A stretch of 5,197 bases of DNA from Wenzhouxiangella sp. (GTDB lineage Bacteria; Pseudomonadota; Gammaproteobacteria; Xanthomonadales; Wenzhouxiangellaceae), in contig SKIE01000157.1 of NCBI GenBank assembly GCA_007116585.1, positions 1-5,197 of the forward strand, in the 5' to 3' direction. Positions 1 through 5,197 of this stretch are shown here, one piece after another. A program made the translations under genes and the position numbers. Position 1 is the stretch's first letter, and every line of letters begins with the position of its first letter. Below the pieces are notes generated by a model that worked only from the letters and a program-made list of their open reading frames with translations, ran no database searches and was not told the origin of the DNA.

Positions 1-885
1 CTCGACACCACCGCGCAAGCGCTGGACATCCGGCAGAGCCTGCGCAAGCATTTCCTGCGCTATGCCCGCGATGAGCAGCTGGAGCAGAAGATCAAGATCG
101 CCATCATCGGCGCTGGCGCCACCGGCACCGAAATGGCCGCCGACATGATCAACGCGGTCGACCAGATCCGCGGCTATGGCTTCAACGTCCACCCGGGCAT
201 GATCTCGATCACGCTGATCGATGCCGCTGAAGAGATCCTGCCGGCCGTGCAGCGACCCGCGATCCGTGATTCTGTGGCCCGGCAGCTGAAAAAAATGGGC
301 GTGGAAATCCGCACCGGCCAGCGCGTGGCCCGAGCCGAAGCCAACCGGATCGTTCTTGCCGACGGCAGCGCCGTGGAAGCGGATCTGGCGCTCTGGGCGG
401 CCGGCATCAAGGCGCCGGACGTCCTGCGCGAGATTGGCGGCCTCGAGACCAACACGCTCGATCAGATCGTTGTCAAACCGAATGCGCAAACCACCCGCGA
501 TGACCGCATTTTCTCTATCGGCGACTGCTGCGCCTGTCCGCAGCCGGATGGCAGCCTGGCCCCGCCGCGCGGTCAGGTGGCGCGGCAAATGGGCCACATG
601 GTGGTCAAGAACCTGATCGATATGTTGAACGAGCGCCCGCCCCGGCGCGAATACCGCTACAGAGACCTGGGTTCGCTGGTCAACCTGTCGCGCTTTCACA
701 CCGTCGGCAACCTGTTTTCCTTCCTCGGCGGCGGCATTATGGTTGAAGGACGCCTGGCCCGCTTTACCTACCACTCGCTGTATCGACGCCATCTGCTGGA
801 GGTCTACGGACCGCTGCGCGGCAGCCTGATGATGGCCGTGCGCCAACTCAGCCACTTCCTGCGCCCGCCCCTGAAGCTGCATTGA
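1..885 (+). CDS. ndh: NADH dehydrogenase type II (NDH-2), 3' part of gene
   Basis: Single-subunit, non-proton-pumping NADH:quinone oxidoreductase, a FAD flavoprotein on the cytoplasmic face of the inner membrane. The frame is open from base 1, so the start and the N-terminal FAD-binding Rossmann motif lie left of the window. The 294 codons present match about the last two thirds of the roughly 430-residue family. Visible features, by codon in this window: the NADH-binding Rossmann motif GAGATGTE (37-44), with an acidic residue closing the next strand (LID, Asp74); LWAAGIKAPD (131-140); the second FAD contact IFSIGDC (170-176); the quinone-pocket motif GQVARQ (191-196), where the family usually has AQxAxQ; and the C-terminal segment GSLVNLSRFHTVGNL followed by VEGRLARF. 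The protein ends RPPLKLH, very like E. coli Ndh, whose C-terminal region mediates membrane attachment. The ATG at 133 is internal to the NADH-binding fold and is not the start. Other pyridine nucleotide-disulphide oxidoreductases are unlikely given the C-terminal match. Confidence 0.96.
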   Translation, partial: LDTTAQALDIRQSLRKHFLRYARDEQLEQKIKIAIIGAGATGTEMAADMINAVDQIRGYGFNVHPGMISITLIDAAEEILPAVQRPAIRDSVARQLKKMGVEIRTGQRVARAEANRIVLADGSAVEADLALWAAGIKAPDVLREIGGLETNTLDQIVVKPNAQTTRDDRIFSIGDCCACPQPDGSLAPPRGQVARQMGHMVVKNLIDMLNERPPRREYRYRDLGSLVNLSRFHTVGNLFSFLGGGIMVEGRLARFTYHSLYRRHLLEVYGPLRGSLMMAVRQLSHFLRPPLKLH

Positions 886-929
886 ACAGCAGCGCTGGCT
901 GGCGTCGGCCTTCGATTACCGATATCCTC

Positions 930-953
930 CAGGCTGACTGTCCTTACAGCCTG
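930..953. other. Hairpin between ndh and the sensor gene
   Basis: A perfect 7-bp inverted repeat, CAGGCTG (930-936) and CAGCCTG (947-953), encloses a 10-base loop. It lies 44 bases after the ndh stop and ends 14 bases before the GTG start of the next gene. There is no T-run after it, so it is not a standard intrinsic terminator. It sits just before the weak ribosome binding site (AGG at 957-959), so it could affect translation initiation or 3'-end stability of ndh mRNA. A 7-bp stem can occur by chance in GC-rich DNA, so a functional role is unproven. Confidence 0.3.
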
Positions 954-967
954 ACCAGGCCATACCA

Positions 968-3900
968 GTGAACCGCGGCCGATGCTCTGATGACGCCCCC
1001 GCTTCGCGTCGCCTCCTGGCGTCGGTCGTGCGGCTAACGCTGCTGCTTTGCGCGCCGCTGTTGGCCTGGTCGGAGGTCCACGATACGTTCGAGTTCCAGC
1101 GTCTGGCCGACGACCTCGGCGGCCGCCAGTCCTCCATTTACGATATTTTCGAGGACTCGAGCGGACTGCTGTGGGTGGCCGGCGACACCGACGGCCTGCT
1201 GCGTTTCGACGGCAACGAGTTCGTGTCCTGGAGCGAAGGCTTCGTGGCCGATCAGACACGCACGAATGTCAGCACCCAGATCGTGACGCCCAACGGCCAT
1301 CTCTGGGTCGGCAGCTGGGGCAACGGCCTGCAGTACTGGGATCCGGCCGCTGGTCATTTCGTGGTCTTCCTGGCCGACCCTGACGACCCGGATGCCCTGG
1401 CCGACAACCGCGTCCAGCGCATGCATGTCGACAGTACAGGCCGAGTCTGGATCGGAACGGCTGCCGGGATCAATCTGATTGACCCCGATCGGCCCCGGCA
1501 GCTGATCCGGTTCGCCCGTGACGAGCCCAACCACCCGCTGTATGCCGAACGAATCTGGGGCATTGTCGAGCAGGACGATGGTTTCTGGTTCGCCACCACC
1601 GGCGGCATTTACTGGCTGAGCGCCGACTGGAGAAAATGGCGTCATTACCTGCTTGACGAGGAGGCGGCAGAGATTTTCGAACGTGGCGCCGAGGTCCGTA
1701 CCATCGCCGAAGCGCACGGTGAACTGTGGGCCGGCTCGCAATTGGGCCTGTTCCGGTTCGATGCAGAGGCCGATCGTTTTGCGCCGGTCGGCTTTACTCG
1801 AGACGCTGATCACCCCACGCCGCGCATCAACGTGATTTCCGAAAGCCGCCAGGGCCATGTCTGGGTGGGCGCATTCGACGGCCTGTATGCAATTGACACG
1901 CAGCAACAGGAATTCATGCTTCAGCATGACAGCTTCAACCGGATTGCCGACGTGGACATCCGCGCCCTGTATGAGGATACCGAGGGCAATCTGTGGATCG
2001 GCAGTCGCGATCAGGGCATGATCCACGGTCGCCGCGACCAGTCGATGTTCATGCAGCTGGCAGCCGAACTGCCGGAGGAAATCAGGGCCCAGGCGGGGCG
2101 GCTGACCTCAGCCTTGCTTTACGATGCGCAAGGTCAGCTCTGGCTCGGCGTGCCCGGCGGTATTCTGCATCGAGCGCAGGACGGCAGCTGGGAGCACTGG
2201 ACGTTTCCGGGTGAAGTCGGTGTACGGCGGGTCGAGAGCATGATCCAGGGCCCGGACGGAACCGTCTGGATCGGCACCAACGACGGGCTGTTCCGAATCG
2301 GTCCTGACCAGCAGCTGGTGGCTGACAATCGCGTGTATGAAAAGCTGGGCATCGGCGCCCTGGCCATCCACGGCATGCATGTCGAGCCCGACGGCACGCT
2401 GTGGCTGGGTTTGTGGCAAGCCGGCGTGGTGCGCTGGCACCCGGAGGGCGACCAGGCCGATCTTTTTCTGGAAGAGTTGCAGGTGCTCCGAGGCGACCTG
2501 GCCTATCAGTTGGTCCTCGATAGTGACGGGCAGCTCTGGGCGGCCACGCGCTACTCCGGCCTGTTCCGTTTCAACGGTGAATCCTTCGAGCCCGTGGGCC
2601 TGACCATCGGTGACCAGGCCGAGCCGCCGACGTTTTACTGTGTATGGCCCGAGCGTCCGGACCTGCTGTGGCTGTGCACCGAGGACGGGCTCGTGCGCTA
2701 TGATCTGGCCTCAGGCCAGCATGAGGTCTTCGGAATTGAAGACGGCTTGCCCGGTGAGCGCATCACCGGCTTTGTGTTTGACCAGATGGACAATGCGTGG
2801 GTCCTGACCTCGCAAGGCGTGGCCCGGCGCCTGGCGGGGGACGAGCGTTTTGTCAGCTTTGGTTTGGGTGACGGACTGCCCGGGCTGGGCCTGCAGCGCA
2901 ACGCGGCGGCCCTGGCGCCCGACGGTAGCCTGGTGCTGGGCACCAGCCACGGGACCGTGACGGTGGACCCGGCGGCACCACCGCGGGGTCTGAATGCGCC
3001 GCGCACCGTTCTGAGCCGGCTGTGGGTCGATGGGGAAGAGCGCACCCGCTCGCTGGACCTGACCGCGCCAACGCTGGAGCTGCCGCCGGATTTCCGTGAT
3101 CTCATGGTGCAGTTTGCCGTGCTGGACTTCCACGAGCCGGACCGCAACATGGCCAGGATCCAATTGCGCGGCTACGATGCAGAATTCGGCCAGCTGACCC
3201 GCGAACAGAGCGTTCGCTACATGAACCTGCCGCCCGGCCACTACACCCTGGAAATCGAGGGCTGGAGCAGCCGCGGCGTGCGTGGAGAGGAACCGCTATT
3301 GCTGCCGATCCGCGTTCTGGCGCCCTGGTGGCACTCGCCCATTGCCTGGGCGTTCGGCGGGGTCACGTTGATTGGCTTGATCTGGCTCACGGTCTGGTTG
3401 CGCAACCGCCACCTCCAAAAAGTCAACCGACGTCTGCAAGTCAGGGTTGAAGAGAAAACCCGCGAACTGGAACAAGCCAACGAGCGCCTGCGGGCACGCT
3501 CGGCCCGGGACTTCCTCACCGGTCTGTTCAACCGCCGCGGCTTCACGGAACGCTTCATGCTGCTGCAAAAGCTTTCGGTTCGAAGCCAAACCTGTCTGTC
3601 GCTGATCCTGTTCGACCTCGACCACTTCAAACGCATCAACGACAATCATGGTCACGATGCTGGAGATGAAGTCCTGCGCCTGGTCGGGCAGGCGCTGAAC
3701 TCGATCCTGCGCGATCAGGATCTGGCCGGCCGCTGGGGTGGTGAGGAATTTGTCCTCGCCCTGCCTGATACTGACAGCGAAGGTGCACTCGAGGTGTGTG
3801 AAAAAATTCGCGCGCGCCTGGGTGACGCAAACCTGCCTGTCGGGCAGGCAGGCGCGCTCGTGTCGATCAGGGCAACCATGGGTGTGGTCACGGGCAAGGG

Positions 3901-4009
3901 CTCGGAGCAGCCGCTGGAAGTCTGGATCAAGGCTGCCGATGAAGCCCTTTATGCCGGGAAAAACAGCGGGCGGGACTGTATTCAGATGGCACCAAGCGAT
4001 GCTCTATAA
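968..4009 (+). CDS. Propeller-sensor diguanylate cyclase (Reg_prop x14, Y_Y_Y, TM, GGDEF)
   Basis: Predicted inner-membrane sensor that makes cyclic di-GMP from two GTP. Order in the 1013-residue protein: signal peptide about 14-35 (likely cleavage after AWS); fourteen propeller repeats at 63-669; Y_Y_Y domain about 705-785, including YMNLPPGHYTLEIEG; transmembrane helix about 790-811; charged coiled coil about 812-845; GGDEF domain about 846-1008. The cyclase looks active: FLTGLFNRRGF (849-859), metal-binding Asp883 in FDLDHFKRIND, likely guanine contacts Asn891 and Asp900, and active-site GGEEF (924-928). The product-inhibition site RxxD is RDQD (915-918), five residues before GGEEF as in PleD. 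No EAL or PilZ domain follows. The start is GTG. An in-frame stop at 935-937 limits upstream extension, and AGG at 957-959 is a weak ribosome binding site eight bases before it. A later GTG at 1028 would also leave an export signal. The repeats resemble those of hybrid two-component sensors, but the output here is a cyclase, not a kinase. The ligand cannot be told from sequence. Confidence 0.95.
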   Translation: MNRGRCSDDAPASRRLLASVVRLTLLLCAPLLAWSEVHDTFEFQRLADDLGGRQSSIYDIFEDSSGLLWVAGDTDGLLRFDGNEFVSWSEGFVADQTRTNVSTQIVTPNGHLWVGSWGNGLQYWDPAAGHFVVFLADPDDPDALADNRVQRMHVDSTGRVWIGTAAGINLIDPDRPRQLIRFARDEPNHPLYAERIWGIVEQDDGFWFATTGGIYWLSADWRKWRHYLLDEEAAEIFERGAEVRTIAEAHGELWAGSQLGLFRFDAEADRFAPVGFTRDADHPTPRINVISESRQGHVWVGAFDGLYAIDTQQQEFMLQHDSFNRIADVDIRALYEDTEGNLWIGSRDQGMIHGRRDQSMFMQLAAELPEEIRAQAGRLTSALLYDAQGQLWLGVPGGILHRAQDGSWEHWTFPGEVGVRRVESMIQGPDGTVWIGTNDGLFRIGPDQQLVADNRVYEKLGIGALAIHGMHVEPDGTLWLGLWQAGVVRWHPEGDQADLFLEELQVLRGDLAYQLVLDSDGQLWAATRYSGLFRFNGESFEPVGLTIGDQAEPPTFYCVWPERPDLLWLCTEDGLVRYDLASGQHEVFGIEDGLPGERITGFVFDQMDNAWVLTSQGVARRLAGDERFVSFGLGDGLPGLGLQRNAAALAPDGSLVLGTSHGTVTVDPAAPPRGLNAPRTVLSRLWVDGEERTRSLDLTAPTLELPPDFRDLMVQFAVLDFHEPDRNMARIQLRGYDAEFGQLTREQSVRYMNLPPGHYTLEIEGWSSRGVRGEEPLLLPIRVLAPWWHSPIAWAFGGVTLIGLIWLTVWLRNRHLQKVNRRLQVRVEEKTRELEQANERLRARSARDFLTGLFNRRGFTERFMLLQKLSVRSQTCLSLILFDLDHFKRINDNHGHDAGDEVLRLVGQALNSILRDQDLAGRWGGEEFVLALPDTDSEGALEVCEKIRARLGDANLPVGQAGALVSIRATMGVVTGKGSEQPLEVWIKAADEALYAGKNSGRDCIQMAPSDAL
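1154..2974 (+). repeat. Fourteen propeller-blade repeats within the sensor gene
   Basis: This is a protein-level repeat, not a DNA repeat. Each unit has a core like D-x-x-G-x-L-W-x-G-T-x-x-G-L-x-x-x-D (Reg_prop type). The core Trp, or its equivalent, falls at residues 69, 113, 161, 207, 254, 299, 343, 392, 434, 479, 524, 568, 611 and 656 (Val in the last), a spacing of 42-49 residues. Fourteen units fit two seven-bladed propellers, roughly residues 40-357 and 375-670. Both would lie in the periplasm, given the signal peptide and the single later membrane helix. The spacing of 49 between units 7 and 8 is the longest and falls where the two propellers would join. The grouping into two sevens is inference from known structures of the family. 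Confidence 0.85.
3832..3852. repeat. 21-bp near-palindrome inside the GGDEF coding region
   Basis: Perfect 8-bp arms CCTGCCTG (3832-3839) and CAGGCAGG (3845-3852) flank the 5-base loop TCGGG. The element is translated in frame, contributing LPVGQAG (residues 956-962). This lies between the GGEEF helix and the ATMGV strand, where GGDEF domains vary in length and sequence. The perfect arms and short loop would give a stable hairpin in DNA or mRNA. It could be a small palindromic element carried in coding sequence or a chance result of GC-rich codons; the window holds no second copy that I can see. Confidence 0.5.
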
Positions 4010-4010
4010 T
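3981..4010 (+). promoter_or_regulatory. Candidate sigma-70 type promoter for the hydrolase gene
   Basis: The -10 box TATAAT (4005-4010) is a perfect consensus and overlaps the TAA stop (4007-4009) of the sensor gene. The best -35 candidate is TTCAGA (3981-3986; four of six consensus bases) with an 18-base spacer. Transcription would start near 4017, giving a leader of about 24 bases before the ATG at 4041. A perfect -10 is uncommon by chance in DNA this GC-rich, and its position just before a gene supports it, but the weak -35 leaves doubt. If real, the hydrolase can be made apart from the sensor as well as by read-through. Confidence 0.5.
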
Positions 4011-4040
4011 CCGGGGTCTTTCCAAGCGCGGACCTTTCGC

Positions 4041-5197
4041 ATGCTGCGACTTCTGCCCTGCGGGCTTGGCGCCCTGGTGCTGCTGGTACTTGCGTCAGCA
4101 GCGTTCGCTCAGCCCCGCGCCACCGATCGGTTCGATGCCCATTTCCGAACCACGCTGGCCGAGCATGGGGTGCCGGGAGGCGCCTATGCGCTGGTCCGCA
4201 ACGGCCAGATTGCCCGGGTCGGCACTTACGGCGTTCGGCGCGTCGGTGATCCGGCACCGGTCACGGCCGATACGGTGTTCCGGACCGCATCGGTATCCAA
4301 AACCTTCGCCGCGCAGCTGACCAGCCTGCTGGTGGCTGAACAGCGCCTGAGCTGGGACGACCATGTCACCGATTTCCTGCCTGAATTCCGGCTCAAGCAC
4401 ATGGCTGACACGCGCCAGCTGCAGATCCAGCATCTGGTCGGCCAGTCCACCGGCGTGGTCTCCAACGCCTACGACAATCTGCTCAACGCCAACCAGCCGC
4501 TGGAGCGCATTCTGCCGCAGTTTGCCCAGCTTGAGCCACTATGCCAGCCGGGCACCTGCTACACCTATCAGAACGTGCTGTTTGCCCTGGTGGGTCCGGC
4601 GATTGAAATCAGCACTAGCCAGCGCTACGAAGACCTGCTCGCCGAGCGCCTGTTTGAGCCGCTGGGCATGCGCAGGGCCACGACCGGGCGAGAGGCCTTT
4701 CTGGCCGAGCCTAACCGCGCCACTCCCCACGTTCGCCGCGCGCGCGGCACAATCTGGACACCGGTGGAAGTTGCCGAGTCGTACTATCTGGTACCACCGG
4801 CCGCCGGCGTCAACGCCAACGTGCTGGACCTGGCTCGTTGGTTGATTGCGCAGAAAGGGTATCGACCCGACGTGCTGGGACCGGACGTGGTCCAGCCGCT
4901 GAAGGAGAAGCGCGTGAGAACGCTGCGTGACCTGCGCCGGGGCTCATGGAGTGAACTGCTCACGGATGCCCACTACGGGCTGGGCTGGCGCATTTACAGC
5001 GTGGGCGAGGAGGATTTGTTCATGCACTCCGGTTGGGTGCGCGGTTTCGTAGCGGACATCAGCTACTCTCGCGACCGCAAGGTCGGATTGGTGGTGTTGC
5101 TCAACGGTGAATCCAGAGCCTTGAGCGAAATCACCACCGGTTTCTGGAGCGATGAATTGTCCACGCCGCCGCAGCGCTTGATCGCTGACGGCGGCGC
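4041..5197 (+). CDS. Secreted serine hydrolase, class C beta-lactamase/PBP-like family, 5' part of gene
   Basis: Exported active-site serine hydrolase of the beta-lactamase family (Pfam PF00144, which includes AmpC-like enzymes, DD-peptidases and esterases). The frame stays open to the right edge, giving 385 codons without a stop. Residues 1-23 form a signal peptide (hydrophobic core ALVLLVLASA, likely cleavage after AFA), so the enzyme is probably periplasmic. All three catalytic motifs are present: SVSK (84-87; nucleophile Ser84, general base Lys87), YQN (176-178), and HSG (329-331) where class C beta-lactamases have KTG. HxG there is typical of the peptidase and esterase members, so I do not call it a beta-lactamase; the substrate is unknown. 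Two cysteines, Cys167 and Cys173, flank PGT just before YQN and could form a disulphide. The start is ATG, with a weak GGA at 4030-4032 eight bases before it. It begins 31 bases after the sensor stop, close enough for an operon, with its own candidate promoter. Few residues of the catalytic domain should be missing, but any C-terminal extra domain would be off the window. Confidence 0.93.
   Translation, partial: MLRLLPCGLGALVLLVLASAAFAQPRATDRFDAHFRTTLAEHGVPGGAYALVRNGQIARVGTYGVRRVGDPAPVTADTVFRTASVSKTFAAQLTSLLVAEQRLSWDDHVTDFLPEFRLKHMADTRQLQIQHLVGQSTGVVSNAYDNLLNANQPLERILPQFAQLEPLCQPGTCYTYQNVLFALVGPAIEISTSQRYEDLLAERLFEPLGMRRATTGREAFLAEPNRATPHVRRARGTIWTPVEVAESYYLVPPAAGVNANVLDLARWLIAQKGYRPDVLGPDVVQPLKEKRVRTLRDLRRGSWSELLTDAHYGLGWRIYSVGEEDLFMHSGWVRGFVADISYSRDRKVGLVVLLNGESRALSEITTGFWSDELSTPPQRLIADGG

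Noticed and set aside
133..135. ATG at 133 as the start of ndh
   Set aside because: The same frame is open upstream to base 1 and includes most of the NADH-binding glycine motif (109-132), which a start at 133 would cut off.
911..928. Promoter for the sensor gene (TATCCT at 923-928 as -10)
   Set aside because: Only four of six bases match, and no acceptable -35 lies 16-18 bases upstream.
930..953. Intrinsic terminator for ndh
   Set aside because: The stem is only 7 bp with a 10-base loop, and no T-run follows it, so termination is not supported.
1034..2026. Long minus-strand open frame of 330 codons antisense to the sensor gene
   Set aside because: Its frame mirrors the codon pattern of the sensor gene in GC-rich DNA. 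The translation shows no recognisable domain, while the plus strand shows a clear repeat protein.
3801..3806. Run of six A as a programmed frameshift site
   Set aside because: The GGDEF domain continues intact in the same frame to its usual end, and no alternative-frame product of interest follows.
4363..4845. Plus-strand open frame of 160 codons inside the hydrolase region
   Set aside because: It is in a different frame from the continuous hydrolase frame that carries the signal peptide and the SVSK, YQN and HSG motifs. Its Arg/Ser/Pro-rich translation is typical of a shadow frame.
4084..5080. Antibiotic-resistance AmpC beta-lactamase
   Set aside because: The third motif is HSG, not KTG, and no ampR-type regulator gene is visible beside it. 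The family includes many esterases and peptidases, so resistance is not supported.

Overview
The window reads as GC-rich (roughly 60% or more by eye) chromosomal DNA from a proteobacterium, most probably a gammaproteobacterium. The best evidence is the first gene. Its C-terminal half closely resembles the E. coli type of NADH dehydrogenase II, down to a C-terminal RPPLKLH where I recall E. coli Ndh ending RPRLKLH. A membrane sensor made of periplasmic propellers plus a GGDEF domain is also common in the Xanthomonadales/Wenzhouxiangella part of that class. That placement is a guess from gene content, not a demonstrated assignment.

Layout, all on the + strand: (1) 1-885, the 3' part of ndh, cut by the left edge. 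(2) 886-967, a short intergenic stretch with a 7-bp stem hairpin. (3) 968-4009, a 1013-residue membrane sensor: signal peptide, fourteen propeller repeats arranged as two seven-bladed propellers, a Y_Y_Y domain, one transmembrane helix, a coiled coil and a complete GGDEF domain. (4) 4010-4040, a 31-bp gap, with a consensus TATAAT box overlapping the stop codon of the sensor gene. (5) 4041-5197, a secreted serine hydrolase of the class C beta-lactamase/penicillin-binding family, cut by the right edge. No credible gene is seen on the minus strand. No RNA gene, CRISPR array, insertion sequence or phage element is seen.

Working together: ndh feeds electrons from NADH into the quinone pool and is probably an independent housekeeping gene. 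The sensor should bind an unknown periplasmic ligand and make cyclic di-GMP in the cytoplasm; both its active site and its product-inhibition site look intact. The hydrolase follows closely on the same strand and is exported to the compartment where the sensor's propellers lie. The two may therefore be functionally linked, for example a periplasmic enzyme acting on a wall- or ester-type compound whose level is sensed. That link is inference from position only. Nothing here is a clearly new system; the sensor and its possible enzyme partner are the most interesting part.
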